Origin: Jonesiaceae bacterium BS-20
GTDB lineage: Bacteria > Actinomycetota > Actinomycetes > Actinomycetales > Cellulomonadaceae
Assembly (NCBI GenBank): GCA_039995105.1
Contig: CP146203.1
Coordinates: 1,736,001 to 1,800,000 of the forward strand
DNA length: 64,000 nucleotides
Reading direction: 5' to 3'
In this document: piece by piece, positions 1 to 7,332 of the stretch
Layout: every line of letters begins with the position of its first letter
Numbering within the stretch: the first letter of the stretch is position 1
The notes under the pieces: generated by a model
The model's database searches: none
Told to the model about the DNA's origin: nothing
What the model saw: the letters and a program-made list of their open reading frames with translations, nothing else
Program-made: the position numbers and the translations under genes

Positions 1-1191
1 CTCCTTGGTTTGCCCCTCGAATTGTGGTTCCTCGAGCCGCACGGTGACAACTGCGGTCAACCCGGCAAGGATGTCATCCTTCTCGATGCGCTCGGCGCTA
101 TCTTTCGCGGTGATCTTGAGCCGGCGGGCGTTTTGCTCGATTGCTTTACGCATGAACCGCACGAGCCCGGCCTCAAAACCGGCAAGGTGTGAGCCGCCCT
201 TGGGAGTGGAGATAATGTTTACAAAACTCTTTACGGTCGTGTCGTATCCGGTTCCCCAACGCAACGCTATGTCGACCTCGGCAACTCGATCCACCTCGGT
301 TGAAACCATGTGGCCCTTGGCATCAAGAACCGGAACTGTTTCTTTGTACTTGCCGGAACCCTCGATCTTCCAGGTAGCGGTGATTGGGGCATCGGGCGCT
401 AAGAAGTCAACAAAGTCGACCGAGCCTCCAGTGTGCACAAAAACTTCCTCGTGTGGACCCTCGGCACCAGGGGTGTCCGGCAGGCCACGCTCGTCGCGCA
501 GCGTGATCTCAAGGCCGGGAACCAGGAACGTGGTTTGGCGAATACGCCCCACCAGATCCTCAAAGGAAAACGCTGTTGAAACCGGAAATACCTGCGGGTC
601 AGGCCAAAACCGCACAGTGGTTCCGGTCAGTCCTCGCCTTGCCTTACCCACGATGTCAAGCTCAGAACGATCGATAAATGGGCTGAACTCCGCATCCGGG
701 GAAATGGTTGCGGTAGCAGCAAATCGACCGGGTTCACCGCGGCGGAAGGCCATACGGTACACCTTCGACGATCGGGTTACCTCAACATCGAGCCGCGCGG
801 ACAACGCGTTCACCACCGAGGCTCCAACACCGTGCAACCCACCCGATGCGTTGTACGAGCCGCCACCAAATTTTCCACCGGCGTGCAGTTTTGTATAAAC
901 CACCTCAACGCCGGTCAAGCCAGTTTTAGGCTCGACATCCACGGGGATACCGCGTCCGTTGTCAGATACCGTTACCGATTTATCCGGATGTAACGCTATT
1001 TTGATAGCCGTGCAGTGCCCGGCGAGGGCCTCATCAACACTGTTGTCAATGATTTCCCATAGACAGTGCATGAGTCCACGTGAGTCGGTGGAGCCAATGT
1101 ACATTCCGGGACGCTTGCGGACCGCTTCCAATCCCTCGAGCACGGAGAGGTGGCGGGCGGTATAACCTGATTCAGACGCTGAGTTTGTCAC
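1..1191 (-). CDS. parE: Type IIA DNA topoisomerase subunit B (topo IV ParE / GyrB paralogue), partial
   Basis: ATPase and transducer part of a type IIA topoisomerase B subunit, which hydrolyses ATP to drive DNA strand passage by the A2B2 enzyme. Translating the minus strand from the GTG at 1191 gives 397 in-frame codons that run off the window. GHKL motifs are visible: EIIDNSVDEA (the N-box Asn and Asp), DNGRGIPV, and GGLHGVGASVVNAL. The protein opens with LEGLEAVRKRPGMYIG, as in GyrB/ParE, and breaks off at the conserved PQFEGQTKE, so the Toprim domain lies outside. No Shine-Dalgarno is evident; TAAGAT lies 8 nt before the GTG and could be a -10 for a near-leaderless mRNA. In related actinobacteria a second GyrB-like gene, usually called topoisomerase IV subunit B, sits beside DUF7455 and sigA, which is why I prefer parE to gyrB; the sequence alone does not separate them. 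Confidence 0.9.
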   Translation of the reverse strand, partial: MTNSASESGYTARHLSVLEGLEAVRKRPGMYIGSTDSRGLMHCLWEIIDNSVDEALAGHCTAIKIALHPDKSVTVSDNGRGIPVDVEPKTGLTGVEVVYTKLHAGGKFGGGSYNASGGLHGVGASVVNALSARLDVEVTRSSKVYRMAFRRGEPGRFAATATISPDAEFSPFIDRSELDIVGKARRGLTGTTVRFWPDPQVFPVSTAFSFEDLVGRIRQTTFLVPGLEITLRDERGLPDTPGAEGPHEEVFVHTGGSVDFVDFLAPDAPITATWKIEGSGKYKETVPVLDAKGHMVSTEVDRVAEVDIALRWGTGYDTTVKSFVNIISTPKGGSHLAGFEAGLVRFMRKAIEQNARRLKITAKDSAERIEKDDILAGLTAVVTVRLEEPQFEGQTKE

Positions 1192-1266
1192 AATTACCCA
1201 TCTTAGTATTAGTCCGCGTGTTCGACCGTCATCCGTGCCGGACAACCAAACATTGCTTCCGCCACC

Positions 1267-1295
1267 GGCGTAGTTGCGGCGCATATCACTACGCC
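1267..1295. promoter_or_regulatory. Inverted repeat between divergent parE and DUF7455 genes
   Basis: GGCGTAGT (1267-1274) and ACTACGCC (1288-1295) form perfect 8-bp arms around 13 nt. It lies in the 163-bp divergent intergenic region, so it may be an operator or an RNA hairpin; no regulator is identified. Confidence 0.3.
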
Positions 1296-1354
1296 AGCGG
1301 CGAACCGGCACCAAAAAGCCCCCACGAGCGTCCACTCAATGGTTTGATTGAAAC

Positions 1355-1588
1355 ATGACTGAAACTCCAACAACTTCGAACACAGCCCCGCTGACTGCAG
1401 CCGACCGGTGTGACCGGTGCGGCGCTCAGGCCTATGTGCGCGTTGTCATGTCCGTGGGAGATCTCCTATTCTGTGCCCACCATGCTCGTGCTCACGCCGA
1501 CAAGTTCGCTGAAGTAGCTTCACACATTCAGGACGAAACTGACCGCCTCTACGCGGAGCACGGCTCCGGAACCCCCGCAACCGTATAG
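1355..1588 (+). CDS. DUF7455 family small protein
   Basis: A 77-residue protein. After a Thr-rich N-terminus it carries CDRCGAQAYVRVVM, then LLFCAHHARAHADKF, giving a CxxC plus CxHH arrangement that could bind one zinc ion. This is the conserved actinobacterial DUF7455 family, whose function is unknown; family members are regularly found beside sigA, as here. Start ATG at 1355: TTTGAT lies 6 nt upstream, a weak -10 that would give a leaderless mRNA, and there is no clear ribosome binding site. The gene converges on sigA and shares the hairpin at 1637-1676. The role is not known; a zinc-dependent partner of transcription is only a guess from its neighbour. Confidence 0.85.
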   Translation: MTETPTTSNTAPLTAADRCDRCGAQAYVRVVMSVGDLLFCAHHARAHADKFAEVASHIQDETDRLYAEHGSGTPATV

Positions 1589-1636
1589 GCTCTAGCAATC
1601 CCATAATCTACCGTCGCGTTCAACACCGCGACACAG

Positions 1637-1676
1637 CAAAGGGCCCGGACCACCTCACGGTGGTCCGGGCCCTTTG
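1637..1676. terminator. Bidirectional hairpin between DUF7455 and sigA
   Basis: Perfect 18-bp stem (1637-1654 with 1659-1676) closed by the tetraloop TCAC. The arms begin CAAA and end TTTG, so each strand reads out with a short T run. It serves the ends of both convergent genes. Confidence 0.85.
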
Positions 1677-1704
1677 TCATACCGGCTTGGGTCAGCCGTG
1701 TTCC

Positions 1705-3177
1705 TTAGTCTAGGTAGTCACGCAGCACTTGAGAGCGGCTCGGGTGACGCAGCTTTGACATCGTCTTGGACTCAATTTGACGGATTCGCTCACGGGTAAC
1801 CCCGTAGACCTTACCGATCTCATCCAGGGTCTTTGGCTGGCCATCGGTCAGACCAAAGCGCATCGAAACTACGCCGGCTTCACGCTCGGAAAGCGTGTCA
1901 AGCACTTGACGCAGCTGCTCTTGCAGGAGCGTAAAGCTAACCGCATCAGCAGGAACCACAGCCTCGGAGTCCTCAATGAGGTCACCGAATTCGCTGTCGC
2001 CATCTTCACCCAATGGAGTGTGCAAGGAAATTGGCTCACGGCCGTACTTCTGGACTTCGACGACCTTCTCAGGAGTCATGTCCAATTCCTTGGCCAACTC
2101 TTCAGGCGTAGGCTCACGGCCCAGGTCCTGGAGCATTTGGCGCTGCACGCGGGCCAACTTGTTGATGACCTCGACCATGTGCACCGGAATACGGATGGTG
2201 CGGGCTTGGTCAGCCATGGCGCGGGTGATTGCCTGACGAATCCACCAGGTTGCGTAGGTAGAGAACTTGTAGCCCTTGGCGTAGTCAAACTTCTCGACCG
2301 CGCGGATCAGTCCAAGGTTACCCTCTTGGATCAAGTCCAAGAACAGCATGCCACGGCCGGTGTAGCGCTTAGCGAGGGAAACTACCAACCGAAGGTTAGC
2401 TTCCAACAAGTGGTTCTTAGCGCGGCCACCATCACGGGTGATCAGGTCAAGTTCGCGGCGGAACTTTGGCTTGATGTCCGCGTCTTCTTCAAGCAGCTTC
2501 TCAGCGTATAGACCAGCCTCAATACGCTTTGCAAGGTCAACTTCTTGCTCTGCATTCAGCAGTGCGACCTTACCAATTTGCTTTAGGTAGTCTTTGACCG
2601 GGTCAGCAGTTGCACCAGCTGTAATTACCTGCTGTGCTGGCTGGTCATCTTCATCAGCGTCTGAGTAGACAAAGCCCTTCGACTCGTCTGCCTCTTCAGC
2701 CGGACTGGACTTTGCAGCAGTTTCGCCGTCTTCGTCTTCAGCCACATCGATGTCTTCAACAACCGAGTCAGCTTCTTCAGCTTCAGCCTTTTTGCGTCCG
2801 CGACGAGCAGCAGGAGCAGTCTTTTTCGGAGCGGCGGCCTTGGTTGTAATTTCGCCGTCTTCTTCGGCTGCCTTCTTAGCAGGCGCTTTCTTGGTAGCAG
2901 CTTTAGGCGCACGAGCGGAGGCCGTGGTCGAGCGCGCGGTGGTTGCCGCGGCGACCTTGGCACCGGCGGTCGGCATTTCAACATCAACGCCAGCAAGTAC
3001 TAGGGCACGGAAGACAGCTTTGAGACGTTTGGGGTCCTCGATCTCAGCCTGATCACAGGCTTGACGGAACCGTTCGACTTCAACGCGGCCATTGGCCGCA
3101 CCGTACTCGAGAAGAGCTTGCATTGAGGGGTGCTCGAATTCGCGTGGGAGCGCGTTCTTCGTAGGATTAGACGCCAC
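1705..3177 (-). CDS. sigA: Primary RNA polymerase sigma factor (SigA/HrdB/RpoD)
   Basis: Housekeeping sigma-70 factor, 490 residues. An N-terminal helical domain ([15 protein letters not shown]) is followed by a long low-complexity Ala/Lys/acidic segment (residues about 60-170), typical of actinobacterial HrdB proteins. Region 1.2 starts at [12 protein letters not shown]. Region 2 has [20 protein letters not shown] and [10 protein letters not shown], which bind and melt the -10 element. Region 4.2 has [19 protein letters not shown], the -35-binding helix-turn-helix. I chose GTG at 3177 because AAAGG lies 6 nt before it; an upstream in-frame start adds 12 residues without a better site. TATAAT on the minus strand at 3249-3244 is a candidate -10. 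DUF7455 converges downstream. Confidence 0.97.
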   Translation of the reverse strand: MASNPTKNALPREFEHPSMQALLEYGAANGRVEVERFRQACDQAEIEDPKRLKAVFRALVLAGVDVEMPTAGAKVAAATTARSTTASARAPKAATKKAPAKKAAEEDGEITTKAAAPKKTAPAARRGRKKAEAEEADSVVEDIDVAEDEDGETAAKSSPAEEADESKGFVYSDADEDDQPAQQVITAGATADPVKDYLKQIGKVALLNAEQEVDLAKRIEAGLYAEKLLEEDADIKPKFRRELDLITRDGGRAKNHLLEANLRLVVSLAKRYTGRGMLFLDLIQEGNLGLIRAVEKFDYAKGYKFSTYATWWIRQAITRAMADQARTIRIPVHMVEVINKLARVQRQMLQDLGREPTPEELAKELDMTPEKVVEVQKYGREPISLHTPLGEDGDSEFGDLIEDSEAVVPADAVSFTLLQEQLRQVLDTLSEREAGVVSMRFGLTDGQPKTLDEIGKVYGVTRERIRQIESKTMSKLRHPSRSQVLRDYLD

Positions 3178-3243
3178 GAACGACCTTTCGGCATTTGGAC
3201 TGGCACTGAACATCAGCCATGACGGACTGACGCATAAGCCTCT

Positions 3244-3249
3244 ATTATA
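3244..3249 (-). promoter_or_regulatory. Candidate -10 element of sigA
   Basis: A perfect TATAAT on the minus strand about 67 nt upstream of the chosen sigA start. No good -35 lies at 16-18 bp; a TTGACG at 3287-3282 is too far away (32 bp). The promoter assignment is therefore tentative. Confidence 0.4.
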
Positions 3250-3441
3250 CTGGGCGAACCGCTGTGCCCGGGCATTTTTCCCGTCAAAGCGTAGAAAATC
3301 TAGACTTTCAGGTTGTTACCTTGGGCACAAAAACGGCAATGTTGGCAGCAAAAGCGCAGCCGAGTGCCATCTTCATCTCACGGCACTCATCGGTGGTAAC
3401 GGTTAGCGGTGCCGAATAATTCCCGGCACCGGCGTGTTTCA

Positions 3442-3846
3442 TCAAAAGTTGCGATCCAACTTCACCGCGAGGACGGGGCATGGGCTATCCAACAAGATAC
3501 GTTGGGCATTGGACCCCAAAATAAGCTTGCCAACCGGAGAACGGCGCCTCAACCCAATAACGATGACGTCCGCATTGGTTTCTGTAGCAACTGCAATAAG
3601 GTCTTCTGCGACGTCATTGCGTTCAGTCAGCGTCCGTACTTCACAAGACACTCCACGAGCCTTAGCTAGTTCGCTGTAGTCGGCCAACTCTTGTTCCCGC
3701 GCGGCAGCAATCTCGGCAGCTACAGGAGTCGATTTCTCAGAGATGACAACGATCAGTTCGCAGTTACGCCGCTCCGCCTCATCCAAGGCTCCGGCCAGAC
3801 CCTGGCGTCCTTCACGAGTTGCTAGATAGCCAACTACAACGGTCAT
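3442..3846 (-). CDS. Universal stress protein (UspA family)
   Basis: Single-domain USP of 134 residues, the usual size. It begins MTVVVGYLATREGRQGL, matching the first beta strand and nucleotide loop, and ends with IVIGLRRRSPVGKLILGS, close to the ATP-binding G-2x-G-9x-G(S/T) signature, then AQRILLDSPCPVLAVK. Family members bind ATP and act in stress survival, often as dimers in the cytoplasm. GGAGG precedes the ATG. It lies downstream of the DUF4192 gene on the same strand after 101 bp and upstream of sigA. Nothing in the sequence identifies a specific stress. Confidence 0.93.
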   Translation of the reverse strand: MTVVVGYLATREGRQGLAGALDEAERRNCELIVVISEKSTPVAAEIAAAREQELADYSELAKARGVSCEVRTLTERNDVAEDLIAVATETNADVIVIGLRRRSPVGKLILGSNAQRILLDSPCPVLAVKLDRNF

Positions 3847-3947
3847 TGTTCCTCCAAGCAGTCATGTCAGGCAATTATAGGTTCCCAACCTCAAGTAACT
3901 CTAGGTCCATTGACCTTGCTTAGCCATCTTGTCCACGCATGTTTAGC

Positions 3948-5303
3948 TCAGGTCTTTTGCCGGCGAGCCCATCCGGGCGCTAAACCGGCATCCAAAACCG
4001 TGGCAAAGAGGTTTGCCAACCGGTAATCTTCATCAAACTTGAGGGCCAGTTCATTGTGCCGTCGCGCTACGGCTCCGTTGCCTTTCCACCACGCCAGCAA
4101 GCACAGTAGCGCGTGTTGGGGTGCGGTCAGGGTTTGAGTGGTGTGGGCGATGACTGTTTCGAGTACTTCCTGCGCTATTTCAGTCAGACACGTGGTTGGT
4201 GGCACTCCCCGAGCTGGGCTCACGATCTTTGAAAGCGCATCGTTGACCAGGCTCTCACCGTGGGAGTCCGCCTTTGGGTGTTCACAGCTGGTGCAGATCG
4301 CAGTGTTGTTAGGTCCGCAACAGCAAGTATCTAGTTCTGAAGCCAGGAACTGCCGAGCGGTCGTCATGCCGTCCGGTGTCATCGACAACAGGATCGCGTC
4401 ACGCACCCGGCGACTGCTCATCCCGGAGGCGATCCGGCCAATCCGTGCCGGGGTAATGGAGGGACCAGTCGCTGACCAGGTCTCTCGCCGGCAGAGTCCC
4501 CCATCGCATCCACTGGCCATGTGGTCTTGGTAGCCCAAGTCGTTGAGAATCTCCTGCCAGAGATCGAGCGTCTGTCGTTCCCAAGTCGCTATTCCGCCTT
4601 GTTCCCGGGCCTGTTGGAGACGCCTTTGATGGCGTCGGTAGCTCGCCCCTGCTTTGTCCCGCTCCGCCTTTGGCGCCCGCGCGACCATGCCAAGATCTTC
4701 TCGTCTCTTGCGGTACGTTAATCCGTTGAGCACCATATTAGCGCTCACCTGGGTCGTCTCGAACTCGCTCACCGAGCGCAACTTGATCGCCCCGTCCGGG
4801 GTATGCAATGGACAACCGAACGCGCAATCAAGGTCGCACCGCTCATCACACTGCCGTCCACAGTGCTCATCGCACCCGGGTGAGTCATACGCTGCCCAAT
4901 TAAAGTAGCTGTGCGGTCCAACCACCCAGATGCTGTCAGGCTCGATCTGACCGGTCACCTGTTTCATAAGGACCCTGTACGCCATGAAGGCTTGCAGGAT
5001 TGTGACCGTCTGTTCTTCGCTCAAACAAGTGTCAGCGCTCAAGGGTTCCTGGTGATCAAAGTAAAACGCGAGAAATACCCTTCTGGCACCATCCTTGAGG
5101 CACTGCTCGATGAGAAAGTGAGCGAGATCTTGGCCAGTTTCACTCGTGAGTTCGTCAAGTTCACAGCGCGCAATGAGGCCCACTCGGTGTCGGTCTCCAC
5201 GCAGGCTCATTACCACCAAACTATTTTCAGGTTGGAACCCCAGCTGATATGGAATCAGTGCGAGGAGCTCTTGCGGGTCGGAAACTCTAATTTTATTTGT
5301 CAT
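3948..5303 (-). CDS. DUF4192 family protein with periodic cysteine insertion
   Basis: Actinobacterial DUF4192 protein of unknown function, 451 residues from the ATG at 5303. The N-terminus PQELLALIPYQLGFQPENSLV is diagnostic of the family. Two cysteine-rich parts stand out. Residues about 144-164 have six cysteines spaced exactly four residues apart, starting CDEHCGRQC. Later come SGCDGGLC and an ELDTCCCG...CTSC cluster. Such spacing places cysteines on one face of a helix, as in metal-storage or metal-binding bundles, so metal binding is plausible but unproven. The C-terminal ALLCLLAWWKGNGAVARRHNE is also typical of DUF4192. An in-frame start 16 codons upstream (5351) is possible; I prefer 5303 because homology begins there. 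The gene diverges from the polyprenyl synthase. Confidence 0.85.
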   Translation of the reverse strand: MTNKIRVSDPQELLALIPYQLGFQPENSLVVMSLRGDRHRVGLIARCELDELTSETGQDLAHFLIEQCLKDGARRVFLAFYFDHQEPLSADTCLSEEQTVTILQAFMAYRVLMKQVTGQIEPDSIWVVGPHSYFNWAAYDSPGCDEHCGRQCDERCDLDCAFGCPLHTPDGAIKLRSVSEFETTQVSANMVLNGLTYRKRREDLGMVARAPKAERDKAGASYRRHQRRLQQAREQGGIATWERQTLDLWQEILNDLGYQDHMASGCDGGLCRRETWSATGPSITPARIGRIASGMSSRRVRDAILLSMTPDGMTTARQFLASELDTCCCGPNNTAICTSCEHPKADSHGESLVNDALSKIVSPARGVPPTTCLTEIAQEVLETVIAHTTQTLTAPQHALLCLLAWWKGNGAVARRHNELALKFDEDYRLANLFATVLDAGLAPGWARRQKT

Positions 5304-5354
5304 GTACTGACACTGCCCGACGCTACTGCCACTGCCCAACGGGTAAGACACTTC

Positions 5355-5390
5355 TGTGGGTAAGGCTCCTCATAGCCTTCCTGTGGATAA
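5355..5390 (+). promoter_or_regulatory. Pair of DnaA-box-like nonamers
   Basis: TGTGGATAA at 5382-5390 is the exact complement of the canonical DnaA box TTATCCACA. TGTGGGTAA at 5355-5363 differs by one base. They lie 27 bp apart in the same orientation, upstream of both the DUF4192 and polyprenyl synthase genes. A promoter for the latter may follow (TTGGAA at 5400, TACACT at 5421, 15-bp spacer). Binding by DnaA is inferred from sequence only. Confidence 0.35.
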
Positions 5391-5463
5391 GACCCGTCGT
5401 TGGAAATCACTCGGTACGCGTACACTGATAGTTGCACTTCACTTACGGTTTTAAGGATGATGA

Positions 5464-6612
5464 ATGAGTCAGTCGGTTCCGGTTTCCTTATCTGCACCAG
5501 CAGCAAATTTGTCTGTTTCTGAGTTGGTTGAGGCTGAGGGGTTGAAACAACAACTTGAGGAGCGATTGACTGCTGTTCTAGCCGAGCAGCGTGGTCAGCT
5601 CACCACCATCAGCTCTGACAGCGACCTGCTGATTGACGCTTGGGCACCCATGCTGATGGGTGGTAAGCGGCTGCGGGCAGCCTTTGCCTACTGGGCTTGG
5701 CGAGCCTACGGAGGCCAGGCCCAGGCCGCCAACCGGTCCGGGGTAATTCAAGTTTGCGCCGCCTTGGAAATGTTCCAGGCCGCCGCACTGTTCCATGACG
5801 ATGTTATGGACCGGTCGGACACCCGCCGGGGTATTCCCACCGCTCACCGGTCCTTCGCTCAAACACACCTGGACGAGAAGTTACACGGTGACGCCGACCA
5901 ATACGGCCTCTCTGCTGCGATCCTCTTGGGCGACCTTAGCCTCATTGCGAGCGAGAACGAGTTTCGTGCCGGAGCAGCCACGTTCCCAGCCGCTCAGGGA
6001 TTCGAGGCGCACAAACACTTTGACGCCATGCGCACCGTTGTTACCGTTGGCCAGTTCCTTGACGTCCACGCACAAGTCGCCCAATGGGAAGAAGACCTCA
6101 CCGGCGCTGAGGCTCGCTCACTGACGGTGATCGAAACGAAAACGGCCAGTTACAGCGTGAATTCGCCTCTTCAGATTGGGGCGAGTTTGGCAGGGGCCCC
6201 GGCCGTGGAACACGAGAAACTCCGTGACTTTGGCATCCCCGTTGGCATGGCGTACCAGCTCGTTGATGACCTACTGGGGATCTTTGGGGACCCTGAAGTT
6301 ACAGGTAAACCCGCCGGTGATGACCTACGCGAAGGTAAGCGCACAGTTCTGGTCATTGAGGCATTGCGCGCGCTTGCTCCGCAAGACCGCGCTACCTTGC
6401 AAGACTCGCTTGGAATGTCTGATTTGACCGACGACCAGGTGACCAACTTAATCGCGTTGATCAAGAGCAGCGGAGCTGTCCAGGCCACGCAGCGACGCAT
6501 CGATGAGCTCACCACCCAGGGCTTGAACGCGCTGGCAAGCTTAAATATCAACCAGCCCGGACGCGAGTTCTTGGAGCAGCTCACGGCGTTAGCGTTGCGC
6601 CGCAAATTCTAA
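5464..6612 (+). CDS. Trans-polyprenyl diphosphate synthase
   Basis: Condenses allylic diphosphates with isopentenyl diphosphate, supplying isoprenoids such as quinone side chains or carotenoid precursors. The 382-residue protein has GGKRLRA (IPP binding), the first aspartate-rich motif HDDVMDRSDTRRG, and the second motif LVDDLLGIFGD followed by KPAGDDLREGKRT. The residues four and five places before the first motif are alanines, so this is not an obvious short-chain FPP synthase; the product chain length cannot be read from sequence. AAGGA lies 6 nt before the ATG. In Mycobacterium idsA2 holds the corresponding place beside Rv2175c and pknL, as here. Confidence 0.93.
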   Translation: MSQSVPVSLSAPAANLSVSELVEAEGLKQQLEERLTAVLAEQRGQLTTISSDSDLLIDAWAPMLMGGKRLRAAFAYWAWRAYGGQAQAANRSGVIQVCAALEMFQAAALFHDDVMDRSDTRRGIPTAHRSFAQTHLDEKLHGDADQYGLSAAILLGDLSLIASENEFRAGAATFPAAQGFEAHKHFDAMRTVVTVGQFLDVHAQVAQWEEDLTGAEARSLTVIETKTASYSVNSPLQIGASLAGAPAVEHEKLRDFGIPVGMAYQLVDDLLGIFGDPEVTGKPAGDDLREGKRTVLVIEALRALAPQDRATLQDSLGMSDLTDDQVTNLIALIKSSGAVQATQRRIDELTTQGLNALASLNINQPGREFLEQLTALALRRKF

Positions 6613-6639
6613 GTCCATTGCTCGGAAAGCGAGCAAAAC

Positions 6640-6679
6640 AACGGCGTGCGTGTCTCCCAAAGGAGACACACACGCCGTT
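6640..6679. terminator. Bidirectional hairpin after the polyprenyl synthase
   Basis: 18-bp arms (6640-6657 with 6662-6679) with one mismatch and a CAAA loop, between two convergent genes. No strong T run follows on the plus strand (CGTTGTT). Confidence 0.8.
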
Positions 6680-6762
6680 CGTTGTTCAGCACCCGCCTAG
6701 TTGGTTCAACACAGTTGTACGAACCTATGGGCGGGAAGTCACCGCGTGTCGGTGGCTACCGG

Positions 6763-7188
6763 TTACAGCAAAGCGGCGGCCGCGCGGCGCACAATCGACC
6801 GGTTTCCGGCACGCAGTGCATCAATTGGACGCTCGCCAATCATGCCTTCCTTGGTGAAGAGCCAAGTCAAGATTTCTACGTCGGACAGTCCCATGTCTGC
6901 AAGCAGAATAATGGTGCCTTGAACTGAGGGCAGAATTACTTCCTTGCCCGTGTTCAGTTCCGGGCGGATGTCTGCCGGGTTGGACATGTGCGCGCCAATG
7001 AGGAACGCCTCTGGAATGTGAAAGATATTTTCCGGTCCACGCTTCACACCGATGATCCGGCGATCGTGAATAGCGCTGCGCACCGACTTTGCCACCGTGC
7101 CTAGCCGGTCGGCATAGTCTGGCAAAGTTAGCCAGTCGTCAATGAGTGAGTCAAGTTTGATTACGGGGTCAGTCCCTAAAGATTCCAC
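6763..7188 (-). CDS. Rv2175c-like DNA-binding protein
   Basis: A 141-residue homologue of mycobacterial Rv2175c, a winged helix-turn-helix DNA-binding protein that is a substrate of the kinase PknL. The N-terminal half LTLPDYADRLGTVAKSVRSAIHDRRIIGVKRG fits the helix-turn-helix and recognition helix; the C-terminal half has WLFTKEGMIGERPIDALRAG. GTG start at 7188 with AAGG 7 nt upstream. It is divergently paired with the PASTA kinase, the same pairing as Rv2175c/pknL, so phosphorylation by that kinase is a reasonable inference. Target genes are unknown. Confidence 0.88.
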   Translation of the reverse strand: MESLGTDPVIKLDSLIDDWLTLPDYADRLGTVAKSVRSAIHDRRIIGVKRGPENIFHIPEAFLIGAHMSNPADIRPELNTGKEVILPSVQGTIILLADMGLSDVEILTWLFTKEGMIGERPIDALRAGNRSIVRRAAAALL

Positions 7189-7332
7189 AAGTAAACCTTA
7201 CGCGCTATTTGCCCGGGCCTGAAGCACTTTGGGCAAGATCACGAAACTCAGACCGTGCTGTCATCCGTAGTGGGCAATATTCCGCGCAACCTTACCTATT
7301 TCAGCACAGGATTTTTGCCTTCGACTACTACA

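Noticed and set aside
5-898. A 297-codon open frame on the plus strand at the left edge
   Set aside because: It is antisense to the topoisomerase B gene, whose minus-strand translation has clear GHKL motifs; the plus frame has shadow composition (Ser/Arg/Pro-rich).
1777-2511. A 244-codon open frame on the plus strand
   Set aside because: Antisense to conserved regions 2-4 of sigA.
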